Source of the DNA: Halobacillus amylolyticus
GTDB lineage: Bacteria; Bacillota; Bacilli; Bacillales; Halobacillaceae
NCBI RefSeq assembly: GCF_022921115.1
Contig: NZ_CP095075.1
Coordinates: 1,178,001 to 1,242,000 of the forward strand
DNA: 64,000 bases
Direction of reading: 5' to 3'
In this document: in pieces, positions 20,116-28,650 of the stretch
Position numbering within the stretch: the stretch's first letter is position 1
Layout of the letters: every line of letters begins with the position of its first letter
Position numbers and translations under genes: made by a program
Notes under the pieces: generated by a model
The model's database searches: none
What the model was told of the DNA's origin: nothing
The model's input: only the letters and a program-made list of their open reading frames with translations

Positions 20116-21315
20116 TTAAATAATGCGGACGGAAACGATGCCTTCGATCTGGTTTATTTGCGCTTCTAAGTCGGGAATGACATTACCGTTTACTTCATTA
20201 TCAATATCAATCATGGTATAGGCATAATCTTCCCGGCTTCTGTTCACCATGTCAGCGATGTTCAAGTTGTAATTTGATAAAGCTGATGTGATCTGACCAA
20301 CCATGTTTGGAACGTTATGATGATAAGCTGTCACACGGCGCCTCCCAGTATAAGGAAGAGAAGCATTTGGGAAATTCACTGAATTTTTGATGTTTCCTGT
20401 TTCCAGAAACTCCTCCACCTGGCGAGCAGCCATAATCGCACAATTTTCCTCTGATTCTTTCGTGGAGGCACCAAGGTGAGGAAGTGGAATGGCATTTTCC
20501 ATTTCCAGCACGTTTTCATTTGGAAAGTCTGTCACATACTTACCAACTTTACCACTTTCAAGGGCAGCCGCCATATCTTCTTCGTTCACCAGCCCACCGC
20601 GGGAAAAGTTCAGAATATTGACACCAGGTTTCATCATGTTAAATGTTTCTTCATTGAACATGCCGCTTGTATCCTTTGTTAACGGAACGTGCACTGTAAT
20701 GTAATCAGAATAGGCAAACAGCTCCTTCATTGTCATGGCACGTTGCACATTACGAGACAGGTTCCAGGCAGTATTAACTGAAATAAATGGGTCAAACCCT
20801 ATGACATCCATATCGAGGTCTAGTGCATCATTTGCTACTAGAGAGCCGACCGCTCCTAATCCAATCACCCCTAATGTTTTTCCTTTTATTTCTTTTCCGA
20901 TAAATTGTTTCTTTCCAGTTTCTACAAGACTCGGAATCTCTTCGCCTTTTCCTTTTAACGTCCTGGCCCAGGATACACCGGAAAATAGATTACGGGATAA
21001 CGCCATCAATGAAGTCAGTACTATTTCCTTTACAGCATTCGCATTAGCACCTGGTGTATTAAACACGACAATTCCACGTTCTGTATAATCTTCGACCGGA
21101 ATATTATTGACGCCCGCGCCTGCCCTTGCAATTGCTTTTAGATTTTTGCCAAATTCCATGTCATGCATGTTATAACTGCGCACCACAATGGCGTCAGGAT
21201 TCTCACTATCGTTATCTATTGTATAATTCACCTTTTCGAATACATCCAAGCCACGATCAGCAATGTTATTTAATGTTTTAATCGTGTTCAATTTGTCTTG
21301 TGTTAATGTGCTCAT
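20116..21315 (-). CDS. serA: D-3-phosphoglycerate dehydrogenase
   Basis: About 399 aa; oxidises 3-phosphoglycerate as the first step of serine synthesis. The NAD-binding Rossmann motif GVIGLGAVGSLVANDAL lies near 140, with the D-isomer dehydrogenase signatures VNFSRGG-like NILNFSRGGLVNEEDM and the catalytic region FPNENVLEMENAIPLPHLGAST. A C-terminal ACT domain starts near 325 (VPNMVGQITSALSNYNLNIA), so feedback by serine is likely; this is the short form without an ASB domain. ATG at 21315 fits the AAAGGGGAG site. It is 14 bases downstream of serC. Confidence 0.93.
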   Translation of the reverse strand: MSTLTQDKLNTIKTLNNIADRGLDVFEKVNYTIDNDSENPDAIVVRSYNMHDMEFGKNLKAIARAGAGVNNIPVEDYTERGIVVFNTPGANANAVKEIVLTSLMALSRNLFSGVSWARTLKGKGEEIPSLVETGKKQFIGKEIKGKTLGVIGLGAVGSLVANDALDLDMDVIGFDPFISVNTAWNLSRNVQRAMTMKELFAYSDYITVHVPLTKDTSGMFNEETFNMMKPGVNILNFSRGGLVNEEDMAAALESGKVGKYVTDFPNENVLEMENAIPLPHLGASTKESEENCAIMAARQVEEFLETGNIKNSVNFPNASLPYTGRRRVTAYHHNVPNMVGQITSALSNYNLNIADMVNRSREDYAYTMIDIDNEVNGNVIPDLEAQINQIEGIVSVRII

Positions 21316-21328
21316 TTTGTTCTCCCCT

Positions 21329-22411
21329 TTACTCATGATTATTTTCAAATTCTTTCATAAAAGTGACCAGTGACCGTACACCTTCTATCGGCATCGCATT
21401 GTAAAGGCTTGCACGCATGCCCCCTACAGATCGATGGCCTTTCAACGTCTCAAGTCCCTCTGCCTTTGCTTTCTTAATAAAATCGGCATCTAATTCCGCC
21501 GACGGGCTGACAAAAGGAATATTCATAATCGAGCGACTGTCTTTATCTACTGGAGAAGTAAACAGCTCCGATTCATCAATAAAGTCGTACAATAGTTGCG
21601 CTTTTTCACGGTTGATACGCTCCATTTCCTTAAGCCCGCCAAGCTCTTTTATCCATTCAAAAACCAGTTTCGCCATGTAAATGCCAAATGTCGGTGGAGT
21701 GTTATACAAGGACCCGCTATCACTGTGCGTTTTATAATCAAGCATGGCCGGACAGTTTTCCGATGCTTTCCCAATTAAATCTTCTCGAATCACAACGACG
21801 GTTAACCCGGCAGGTCCGATATTTTTTTGCGCTCCAGCATAAATCAGACCATATTTAGAGACATCGATTTCTTCCGACAAAATATTCGATGACATGTCGG
21901 CTACAAGTGGGATGGTCCCTGTATCAGGAACTTCAGTAAATGCCGTTCCCTCAATTGTGTTATTCGTCGTAATATGGACATAATCCGCTTCCGGATCAGT
22001 CATTCCGCTGTCGACTACCGGTATATTAGTGAAATTGGCATCCTCTGAGGAAGCAACCACACGAATGTCACCATATTTCTTAGCTTCTTTGATCGCCTTC
22101 TTCGACCAGGACCCTGTATTGACATAGTCCGCTTTCCCACTTTTACCAAGGAGATTCATCGGTACCATAGCAAATTGCTGCGAGGCTCCACCTTGGACAA
22201 ATAGAACTTTGTAATCCCCTGGAATATCCATCAGTTCTCTTAGCAGCTGCTCAGCCTCCATGATAATCTCTGTAAATAACTCCGATCGATGACTTAACTC
22301 CATCACAGACATTCCCGAATCCGCATAATTAACTAACTCTTTTTGTGCCTTTTCTAATACTGGTAGTGGCAATATAGAAGGTCCTGCTGAAAAATTATAA
22401 ATCCGCTTCAT
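21329..22411 (-). CDS. serC: Phosphoserine aminotransferase
   Basis: 360 aa, PLP-dependent class-V aminotransferase that turns phosphohydroxypyruvate into phosphoserine. It begins [20 protein letters not shown] and has [16 protein letters not shown] and the PLP-lysine region [16 protein letters not shown] near 195. ATG at 22411 is chosen by the GAGGTG site and by the family start; the upstream ATG at 22429 has no site. First gene of serC-serA, under a glycine riboswitch. Confidence 0.95.
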   Translation of the reverse strand: MKRIYNFSAGPSILPLPVLEKAQKELVNYADSGMSVMELSHRSELFTEIIMEAEQLLRELMDIPGDYKVLFVQGGASQQFAMVPMNLLGKSGKADYVNTGSWSKKAIKEAKKYGDIRVVASSEDANFTNIPVVDSGMTDPEADYVHITTNNTIEGTAFTEVPDTGTIPLVADMSSNILSEEIDVSKYGLIYAGAQKNIGPAGLTVVVIREDLIGKASENCPAMLDYKTHSDSGSLYNTPPTFGIYMAKLVFEWIKELGGLKEMERINREKAQLLYDFIDESELFTSPVDKDSRSIMNIPFVSPSAELDADFIKKAKAEGLETLKGHRSVGGMRASLYNAMPIEGVRSLVTFMKEFENNHE

Positions 22412-22472
22412 GTTAATCAAACACCTCATTCATATTTATTAAAAATTACTAGTAATCCTTGGTCAAAATAGT

Positions 22473-22505
22473 ATAAAAAAAGAGATTGGGATTCCCCAGC
22501 CTCTT
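22473..22505 (-). terminator. Riboswitch expression-platform terminator
   Basis: On the minus strand AAGAGGC-TGGG-GAAT-CCCA-ATCTCTT folds into a stem followed by TTTTTTT. It lies between the glycine aptamer and serC, so it is the probable regulated terminator. Confidence 0.8.
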
Positions 22506-22537
22506 AAGTGTCAGAATAACAATAAGTACTTGCTATT

Positions 22538-22612
22538 CTTCTGTCCTTTTTGCCTGAGATTGTGAACCCTTCGGCGATGCAATAGTTGCATTCTCTCCAG
22601 AAACTGCTCCTG
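22538..22612 (-). ncRNA. Glycine riboswitch aptamer upstream of serC-serA
   Basis: On the minus strand the conserved blocks occur in order: GGAGAG (22597-22592), CGCCGAAGG (22576-22568), then CTCAGGCAAAAAGGACAG (22558-22541), which is the glycine riboswitch core. Only one aptamer is seen. A second hairpin, GAATAGCAA/TTGTTATTC, and then a U-tract terminator follow before serC. Glycine and serine are interconverted by GlyA, so sensing glycine to set serine synthesis is sensible. Confidence 0.88.
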
Positions 22613-22911
22613 TTATAGTGTGACCCATAACAATCAACGCTTATTTAGTTATAAAAATGTTAAGTGACTAGTTTAGTAGATAAAAAGTATTGTATTGTTC
22701 GTTTTTAAGACAAGAAAATTTGTATAAGTGGATTATAAAACATATTACCAAACTTCTCAAGAGAGATAAAACAAGCAGTTTATCTCTTTTCTTTATGATA
22801 GCGCTTACCTTGTTTGTTTAAAGGGATTAGAATAAAATACGAATATTTTATATATTGTAATAATTTTTATTCGCTTTTTCTTGTGTATTCCACACGCTGA
22901 ATCATTTAGTG
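22613..22911. other. Intergenic stretch between serC leader and tRNA-Val
   Basis: No gene seen. It presumably holds the serC promoter. A stem-loop AGAGATAAA / TTTATCTCT with TTTTCTTT after it (about 22760-22797) could be a plus-strand terminator with no obvious gene to serve. Confidence 0.5.
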
Positions 22912-22964
22912 TCAAAACAAAAGAAATGACGCGGCCTCCCCTTTGTTAGGAAACCGCGCCATTT
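22912..22964 (-). terminator. Intrinsic terminator downstream of tRNA-Val
   Basis: Arms AAATG-CGCGG / CCGCG-CATTT with inner GGCC/GG pairing, followed on the minus strand by CTTTTGTTTT. Confidence 0.8.
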
Positions 22965-22979
22965 CGGCACTTTGATGGA

Positions 22980-23052
22980 TGATTCCGATTGGGCTCGAAC
23001 CAACGACCTCCACCCTGTCAAGGTGGCGCTCTCCCAGCTGAGCTACGGAATC
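22980..23052 (-). tRNA. tRNA-Val, anticodon GAC
   Basis: Cloverleaf of 73 bases on the minus strand: acceptor GATTCCG / CGGAATC, D arm GCTC...GAGC, anticodon stem CCACC / GGTGG with loop TTGACAG (anticodon GAC), T arm with TTCGAGC. The discriminator is A and CCA is not encoded. Stand-alone gene with its own terminator. Confidence 0.93.
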
Positions 23053-23281
23053 ACATTATGTAACATTTTGTTGTAAGGACAAGTACTAATATACATGGCT
23101 ATCGTATCGATGTCAACGATTTTCACTGTTTTTTATTTTATGATGAATTTCTTCCCTTTCAAAAAAGATCGATTCTCCTTTTTTTCAAAATTATATGATA
23201 AAATAGAAGTGATACGTTTACATGATTTACGATGCGGTAATTTCCATTAGCAAACTTGCTCGGATGTTAGGAGGTGGTCAA

Positions 23282-24004
23282 ATGGGGAGAGACGGTACAA
23301 TGCAGGAGTACAGCATCAATAGCCAATACTTAAATGAAGAAATGACGTTAAACGTGTACACACCCAAAAACTTCTCGCCACTGTATAAATACCATTTCTG
23401 CATTATGCAGGATGGAAATGACTACTTTCAGATGGGACGGGCTGCAACGCTGAGTGATCAGCTTCATGCAGATAAAGAAATTGAAAATACGATTTTTATT
23501 GGTATTCATTATCATGATAAGTTTGACCGTCGGGATAAATACCATCCTGATGGAAAAAGGCAGGGTGATTATGTTAACTTTTTAGTAAGAGAAGTTGTTC
23601 CTTTTCTAGATGAGGAGCTCCCTGGCTTTTATATGGGAAATGGACGTACACTGGTCGGCGATTCGTTAGCTGGTACACTTGCACTAATGACAGCCACTCG
23701 TTTTCCAAATGTATTCGGTAACGTCATTATGCAAAGCCCATATGTTGACCCTCACGTTATGGAGGTCGTAAAAACGGTGAGGGATTTATCTTCACTGTCG
23801 ATTTATCATACGATTGGAAATAAGGAGACTTCAGTAAACACCACAGATGGGGCAACAAAAGATTTCTTAAAGCCCAATCTCAATCTAAAAGAATACTTAT
23901 CACATCAGCCTTTATCTTATGTTTTTCATGAGCTCGACGGTGACCACACATGGAAATCCTGGCAGCAGGATTTAAAGCGAGCTTTACAAACGATATTTGG
24001 CTAA
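23282..24004 (+). CDS. yjcH: Esterase-family alpha/beta hydrolase YjcH
   Basis: 240 aa, putative esterase (enterochelin esterase/esterase D fold). The nucleophile elbow is GDSLAG near residue 125; the strand CIMQDGNDYFQMG and a late histidine in LDGDHTWKSW complete a plausible Ser-Asp-His set. The ATG at 23282 follows AGGAGGTGG; the longer reading from 23222 has no site. It starts the yjcH-yjcG-yjcF group, present in reverse order in B. subtilis. Confidence 0.85.
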   Translation: MGRDGTMQEYSINSQYLNEEMTLNVYTPKNFSPLYKYHFCIMQDGNDYFQMGRAATLSDQLHADKEIENTIFIGIHYHDKFDRRDKYHPDGKRQGDYVNFLVREVVPFLDEELPGFYMGNGRTLVGDSLAGTLALMTATRFPNVFGNVIMQSPYVDPHVMEVVKTVRDLSSLSIYHTIGNKETSVNTTDGATKDFLKPNLNLKEYLSHQPLSYVFHELDGDHTWKSWQQDLKRALQTIFG

Positions 24005-24049
24005 TGCCGCAAGTAGCGTGTAATGAAAGAAATAGGAGGGATCAACCGA

Positions 24050-24565
24050 ATGAAATATGGTATAGCAATTTTTCCATCAAAAAAAGTACAGGATGAGGCA
24101 AACTCTTATCGTAAACGTTATGACCCGCATTACGCTCTGATTCCACCGCATATTACTGTTAAAGAGCCCTTCGAAACAGATGAACAGGTACTTGAATCAA
24201 CGATTATTCCTGAATTAAAAAGAATTGCCAAAAGTACAACTTCATTTTCCATAAAGATATCCAAAGTTAGTTCTTTCTCACCTGTTACTAACACCATTTA
24301 CTTAAAGGTCGACCCATCTGACGAAATTGTGAAACTCAATCAGAATCTGCACGAAGGAATTATCCCTGATAATAAGGAGTATTCTTTTGTTCCTCACATC
24401 ACGATTGCTCAGAAGCTTTCCGATGAGGAGTTCTCTGATGTGTATGGGAGTTTAAGTATGGATAGTTTTGATATTGTAGACAAAGTTGATCGTTTCCAAC
24501 TCCTCTATCAATTAGAAAATGGGGCTTGGAGCGTCTACGAAACTTTTCGGTTTGGTGAACAGTAA
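24050..24565 (+). CDS. yjcG: 2'-5' RNA ligase / 2H phosphoesterase family protein YjcG
   Basis: 171 aa. Two HxT motifs, HITVKEPF near residue 37 and HITIAQKL near 120, define the 2H phosphoesterase fold. The biological substrate is not known. ATG at 24050 matches the GGAGGG site. Its stop overlaps the yjcF start as TAATG, so the two are coupled. Confidence 0.9.
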   Translation: MKYGIAIFPSKKVQDEANSYRKRYDPHYALIPPHITVKEPFETDEQVLESTIIPELKRIAKSTTSFSIKISKVSSFSPVTNTIYLKVDPSDEIVKLNQNLHEGIIPDNKEYSFVPHITIAQKLSDEEFSDVYGSLSMDSFDIVDKVDRFQLLYQLENGAWSVYETFRFGEQ

Positions 24566-24993
24566 TGCATCCGGATATTCGGAAAGTAACAAAACATGAA
24601 GAACTTAGCGATGCCCACCGTGTTAGGCGTAACGTTTTTATAAAAGAACAAGGGGTTTCAGAACAAGACGAGCATGATGCCTTCGAGGACCAGGCTACAC
24701 ATATCGTGGGGTATTTTGATGGAGAACCGTTTGCAGCTGCTCGACTCAGATTTATTGAGGATTATGCTAAGCTTGAAAGAATTTGTGTAGAGAAGGCTCA
24801 CAGAGGCAATTCCTTCGGCAAGCAAATCATTCACTACATGGAAACAGTGATTAAAGATGAAGGATATTCAAGGGCCAAGCTTAACTCGCAAACTCACGCA
24901 GAAGGCTTTTATGAAAGTCTCGGATACCGTACTGTGTCGGAAGAATTCATGGATGCCGGCATCCCTCATGTAACAATGATTAAAGATTTATGA
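24565..24993 (+). CDS. yjcF: GNAT N-acetyltransferase YjcF
   Basis: 142 aa GNAT fold. RRNVFIKEQGVSEQDEHD near the N-terminus and the acetyl-CoA loop RICVEKAHRGNSFGKQII are visible, as is the late YESLGYRTVSEEFMDAGIPH typical of the YjcF/ElaA-type branch. Acceptor unknown. Last gene of the yjcH-yjcG-yjcF unit. Confidence 0.9.
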   Translation: MHPDIRKVTKHEELSDAHRVRRNVFIKEQGVSEQDEHDAFEDQATHIVGYFDGEPFAAARLRFIEDYAKLERICVEKAHRGNSFGKQIIHYMETVIKDEGYSRAKLNSQTHAEGFYESLGYRTVSEEFMDAGIPHVTMIKDL

Positions 24994-24999
24994 ACACAT

Positions 25000-25032
25000 G
25001 GTCTGCCTTTTCTACAGGCAGGTCTTTTTTTG
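25000..25032 (+). terminator. Intrinsic terminator after yjcF
   Basis: Stem CTGCCT / AGGCAG followed by TCTTTTTTT. Confidence 0.8.
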
Positions 25033-25097
25033 TATAAAAATTCTCCTTCTCGTCCAGAATGTTAGCTAGACTAGAAGTTTGAGGGACAGGTGATGGT

Positions 25098-25772
25098 ATG
25101 GACTACTTGGAAATGTTCGTAGAAATTATATTCGGGTTCGTTGCCCTTTTTCTTGTAACAAAAGTACTCGGGAAAACGCAAATCACCCAAATAACAGCAT
25201 TTGATTTTATTTCCGCATTAGTTTTAGGAGAACTCGTTGGAAATGCGCTTTATGACGATGAAGTTGGTATTGCCAAAATTGCTTTTGCAGTGATCCTTTG
25301 GGGTATCCTTATTTATCTAACTGAAATGATTACTCAAAAGTTTAAGGGGACTAGAAGCTTACTTGAGGGAAGTCCTTCCCTTGTAATTCATGAGGGGAAA
25401 ATTATGAAGCAACAGCTGAAGAAAAATAAGCTTGATATTAACCAGCTTCAGCATTTGTTACGCACTAAGGATGTTTTTTCAATAAAAGATGTCCAATTTG
25501 CGGTTCTCGAAACGGACGGTACGATCTCCGTATTGAAGACATCTGATAAACAAACTCCAACAAAGAAAGACCTGAATCTTCCCTTGTCCGCTGTTTCCTT
25601 ATCGAGTATTTTTATAAGTGATGGCGAAGTTCTGTGGGATAACCTCAAAGAGTCCGGGTTTGATGAGAGTTGGCTGAAAACAGAACTACGCAATCAGAAC
25701 ATTTCTCGTGTGGACCAGGTGCTCATGGCGGAATATACACCAGGAGAACAACTTTTTGTTATGCCTTATTAG
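25098..25772 (+). CDS. YetF/DUF421 membrane protein
   Basis: 224 aa. Three N-terminal membrane segments (to about residue 85) carry the family text KVLGKTQITQITAFDFISALVLG. A cytoplasmic DUF421 domain follows, with SPSLVIHEGKIMKQQL and VQFAVLETDGTISVL. YetF-type proteins associate with spores in Bacillus, and the domain may bind small molecules; the role is unclear. It ends head-on with the MBL gene, the two stops overlapping by 14 bases. Confidence 0.88.
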   Translation: MDYLEMFVEIIFGFVALFLVTKVLGKTQITQITAFDFISALVLGELVGNALYDDEVGIAKIAFAVILWGILIYLTEMITQKFKGTRSLLEGSPSLVIHEGKIMKQQLKKNKLDINQLQHLLRTKDVFSIKDVQFAVLETDGTISVLKTSDKQTPTKKDLNLPLSAVSLSSIFISDGEVLWDNLKESGFDESWLKTELRNQNISRVDQVLMAEYTPGEQLFVMPY

Positions 25773-26664
25773 GGGGGAAGAACATCCAGCGGTATTCATC
25801 GATCTTATCGATCACCCTATCTTGTTTCTTCAAAGCTAATAAATAAGCTGTGACGGCCGTTCTAAATAAAAGCCATTGAGAAAACTGCTGAACGTTTACA
25901 TTATAGTAATTGCACATAGCTGAAACAATTTGTTCATGGCTTACACCTTCAGGGTAATTTTGCAGGTAGGTTTCAACCCATTGTAATAATTCGTTATGGT
26001 AATGAACATTAGCCTTGACTGTATCTTTGAAGTTTCTTTCATACACGCCATGTCCTGGCAAGGCCCCATCACAAGAAATAGTCAGAAGCCTTTTTAAACT
26101 TTTAAGTGTTTCGTCTGCGTCTGTTACGTAAGGGATTTTATGCTTTTGCAATTGCGATTCACTGAAGTATGAATCTGCCGCAAATAAGACTCCCTTGGTA
26201 AGAAGAGCGAGTTGATGATAACTATGCCCCGGCAATAAATAGGTTTCAACATGTAATGCCCCGACTTGCAAAGTCCCTTCAGATACAGCTTCATCCACAT
26301 CCATCTTCGGCCCTTGTAAAAATTTATTTTGCAATTCCGGTAAGGGATCGTTTCCACCAAATAAATACAGAGGTTCAATCATTGGATTTCGCAAAATAGC
26401 TTCTTCGAATACAGGGGCAATCGTTTTTATGTTAAAGTGTTTTTGAATGTGGGCAGCACCACCATAATGATCTGCGTGAGCATGGGTAATAAAAAGATGC
26501 GTCAACGGAAGCTCTCTTTCCTTGAGTTCCTTGAGCATCTTTTTAATTGAGGGAGTATCAATTCCCGCGTCAATAATTAGACCTGTTTCCCCATCGTGTA
26601 CATAACCGATATTAACAGCACTATTATAGTAGTAGCAGTAGTCGTTGATTTGTTCAAATGACAT
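25759..26664 (-). CDS. Metallo-beta-lactamase-fold hydrolase
   Basis: 301 aa. Zinc-binding motif THAHADHYGGAAHI near residue 60, with LLPGHSYHQLALL, FAADSYFSE and LPGHGVYERN; a helical C-terminal domain follows. This is similar in layout to the MBL protein at 16593-17522 but not a close copy. GAGGGGC ribosome site before ATG. Substrate unknown. Confidence 0.88.
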   Translation of the reverse strand: MSFEQINDYCYYYNSAVNIGYVHDGETGLIIDAGIDTPSIKKMLKELKERELPLTHLFITHAHADHYGGAAHIQKHFNIKTIAPVFEEAILRNPMIEPLYLFGGNDPLPELQNKFLQGPKMDVDEAVSEGTLQVGALHVETYLLPGHSYHQLALLTKGVLFAADSYFSESQLQKHKIPYVTDADETLKSLKRLLTISCDGALPGHGVYERNFKDTVKANVHYHNELLQWVETYLQNYPEGVSHEQIVSAMCNYYNVNVQQFSQWLLFRTAVTAYLLALKKQDRVIDKIDEYRWMFFPPNKA

Positions 26665-26717
26665 AGCAAAAGCCCCTCGTTTTAAAAGATTGCACTTCGT
26701 AGACAGGAGAACCTTTC

Positions 26718-27017
26718 CTATATCTTTTCGCTAAAATGAAGGCCTTTTCCTGTAATTCTAGAATAAAATTTTTCCTGCACACCAAAAGGAACATTAGGAT
26801 TACGATAATGAACGGTAGCAGGAGTATATAAATTCTGTTGCTTCTCTGTGTACTCTTTCCGCTTTTCCTCCTTAGGCTCGTGGTCATCTTTTAATTTGTG
26901 ATCCAATGCCACTTTAAAAGCAGGTTCTAAGGCAAAAGGAGATCGTTCGGTTTGTGTGGCCCTTTTTTGATAATCCATATATTGATAATGTGCAATGGGA
27001 AGAATATACCCGATAAT
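26718..27017 (-). CDS. Hypothetical protein, possibly started by ATT
   Basis: Not recognised. The only in-frame ATG is at 26978 (86 aa), but it has no ribosome site. The reading frame stays open upstream as IIGYILPIAHYQYMDYQKRA and meets an excellent site AAGGAGGAGG. An ATT at 27017 is 6 bases after the first AGGAGG. If ATT is the start the protein is about 99 aa. The body is charged (KDDHEPKEEKRKEY) and ends with VPFGVQEKFYSRITGKGLHF. It lies beside spore-coat genes. Confidence 0.6.
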   Translation of the reverse strand: MIGYILPIAHYQYMDYQKRATQTERSPFALEPAFKVALDHKLKDDHEPKEEKRKEYTEKQQNLYTPATVHYRNPNVPFGVQEKFYSRITGKGLHFSEKI

Positions 27018-27082
27018 AAACCTCCTCCTTCCTATTTGATTAATACCCTGTTTTCAAAAATGTATTCCTCTCCTTCGTTTAT

Positions 27083-27295
27083 TTATTCAAAATAATGCTC
27101 CAGCTTTTTCATTTGCTTATTGAGTTCACTTTCAAGCTTCGTCAATCTTTTCGAGAATCGTTTTTCCCATTCATCAAAATCATGTTGCCATCCATTAAAC
27201 CGCTTCTCCGGTTGTTTAATGACACCATTTGAGCGTCTCATTTCTTCATCTATTTCTCCCAACAATTCAATGAGGGGTTTTTGTTTTTTTACAAT
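27083..27295 (-). CDS. Small coiled-coil protein after the DUF1360 gene
   Basis: Charged helical protein, 60 aa from TTG at 27265 or 70 aa from an ATT at 27295. The longer form, VKKQKPLIELLGEIDEEM and on, is attractive because the ATT overlaps the upstream stop as TAATT, the same geometry as a TAATG overlap, and a GGAGTG site lies 7 bases before. The rest (FDEWEKRFSKRLTKLESELNKQ type heptads) predicts a coiled coil. Family not recognised. Confidence 0.55.
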   Translation of the reverse strand: MVKKQKPLIELLGEIDEEMRRSNGVIKQPEKRFNGWQHDFDEWEKRFSKRLTKLESELNKQMKKLEHYFE

Positions 27296-27621
27296 TACCG
27301 TTCACTCCATTCATAAATAATTGATTGCAGACCAGCTATTGCCAAAATCAGAAGCGCCACCTGTCCATAAGGAACAAATAGGTATACTGCTGTCATTAAT
27401 AAAGCTGACCAGACTCCTACACACCACTGGCAACTAATGAGTTCACCGATCATCCCCTTAGGTTCAAGCCATTCCTCTTTATGACCATTGTTATCCATGG
27501 TTGTGACGACTTTTAAAAACGGCTGCCGTATCCATTCAAGAATGAGGTCATCCACGATAAGGCGTGTAAAACGAAAACTGGCAAAAATCAACATCAATAA
27601 ATCAAACCATCCAATATCCAT
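27295..27621 (-). CDS. yjcA: DUF1360 membrane protein, YjcA-like
   Basis: 108 aa with an N-terminal and two C-terminal membrane segments. It carries the DUF1360 pattern FASFRFTRLIVDD near residue 13 and ISCQWCVGVWSALL near 63. In B. subtilis the family member YjcA is sporulation-associated and lies beside cotV-cotZ, matching this context. Confidence 0.85.
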   Translation of the reverse strand: MDIGWFDLLMLIFASFRFTRLIVDDLILEWIRQPFLKVVTTMDNNGHKEEWLEPKGMIGELISCQWCVGVWSALLMTAVYLFVPYGQVALLILAIAGLQSIIYEWSER

Positions 27622-27648
27622 GGTTATTCCTCCCTCACTCGTAAGAAA

Positions 27649-27673
27649 AAGGCCACTACCATGTAGTGGCCTT
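27649..27673 (-). terminator. Terminator between the small coat-cluster gene and the yjcA-like gene
   Basis: Perfect 11-bp stem AAGGCCACTAC / GTAGTGGCCTT with a 3-base loop and TTTTTC on the minus-strand side. Confidence 0.8.
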
Positions 27674-27681
27674 ATAATGAA

Positions 27682-27879
27682 TTAGAGCCAAGAAAACCCT
27701 CCGCGAGAGCTCGATTCGTCATCATGATGTTTCCCTTTCTCATCTTCTTCATCACGTTTCTTCCGACGTCCTCCGAAGAATGGGTCATAACGATCGTGGT
27801 CTCGCTGTGGTTCAATAACCACGTTATCTGCCTTTATAATGAGATCTTTAACATGGATCACTTTTTTCTTTTCAGACAT
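27682..27879 (-). CDS. Small charged protein of the spore-coat cluster
   Basis: 65 aa starting MSEKKKVIHVKDLIIKADNV, with VIEPQRDHDRYDPFFGGRRKK and an acidic/histidine tail. Small proteins with this HVKDLIIKADNVVIEP opening are common in Bacillaceae coat clusters; I cannot attach a firm name. ATG 27879 has an AAGGAG site; longer forms do not. It diverges from the cotZ/Y gene. Confidence 0.65.
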   Translation of the reverse strand: MSEKKKVIHVKDLIIKADNVVIEPQRDHDRYDPFFGGRRKKRDEEDEKGKHHDDESSSRGGFSWL

Positions 27880-28076
27880 TCTCTTCATCTCCTTATTAAA
27901 AGTCATTGATATTTTATGGTTGGTTTCCTTACTCGGTATAGTCAATAGCCCAATCCTCAAGAATTCCATGCCAATTCTTATAAATCAGTCAGCTGCCCAC
28001 ACCGTAAGGGCACAATTACATAGTCTATTAAGGACATCACGTCAATACGTTTGGAAATTAGAAAGGAGATAAAAGA

Positions 28077-28574
28077 ATGGGCTGTAGAGGAAAAGAAAAA
28101 GATTATGATTTCGATAAGTGCGACTTCAAAGATTGTGTTTGCGATATCCTTAGAGACATTAAAGCAGCACAAGACGAGGTAGCCGGAGATAACTGTTGTG
28201 ATTATGGCTGCAAACAGTCAATTGATGATTTGGTAGGCGGTACCATGGGAGGCAACGGTCGCGACACGATCCCTGTTATCTTATACTGTGAAGGAACTTG
28301 TAAACCTTTCAAAGGTTTCGGAGGAAAACGCTGTGAGGATAACAGCAATAACTTCGACGTTAAAGAAAGCTTCTTCTTCCGTGTAAAAGATGTAGATGAC
28401 GATTGCTGTGCAACATTGGAATTGCTTCTTTCACCTGAAACAGGATCTGATTGTGGCTGTGAATGTCCTGCAGAACAAGAAACGGAAGATTTAAGTGCAA
28501 CAGGGATTTGCATCACAGTCGATCTAAAATGCTTCTGCCATGTAACTTGCTTGCCTGCAATTTCTGCACTATAA
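28077..28574 (+). CDS. cotZ: Spore coat protein CotY/CotZ family
   Basis: 165 aa, cysteine-rich. It has CDFKDCVCDILRDIKAAQDE near the start, the segment NCCDYGCKQSIDDL, the conserved IPVILYCEGTCKPFKGFGG, and a C-terminal VDLKCFCHVTCLPAI. CotY and CotZ build the crust or insoluble outer coat through disulfide-linked lattices. AAAGGAG site before ATG. Whether it is CotY or CotZ cannot be settled from one copy. Confidence 0.92.
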   Translation: MGCRGKEKDYDFDKCDFKDCVCDILRDIKAAQDEVAGDNCCDYGCKQSIDDLVGGTMGGNGRDTIPVILYCEGTCKPFKGFGGKRCEDNSNNFDVKESFFFRVKDVDDDCCATLELLLSPETGSDCGCECPAEQETEDLSATGICITVDLKCFCHVTCLPAISAL

Positions 28575-28613
28575 TTATCCAAAAAAGACGGAAAGTGATT
28601 ATACACTTGTAGA

Positions 28614-28650
28614 GGTGACTACGGCATTGAGCCGTAGTTACCTTTTTTAT
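28614..28650 (+). terminator. Terminator after the cotY/cotZ gene
   Basis: 12-bp stem GGTGACTACGGC / GCCGTAGTTACC (one G-T pair) and TTTTTTA. Confidence 0.88.
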
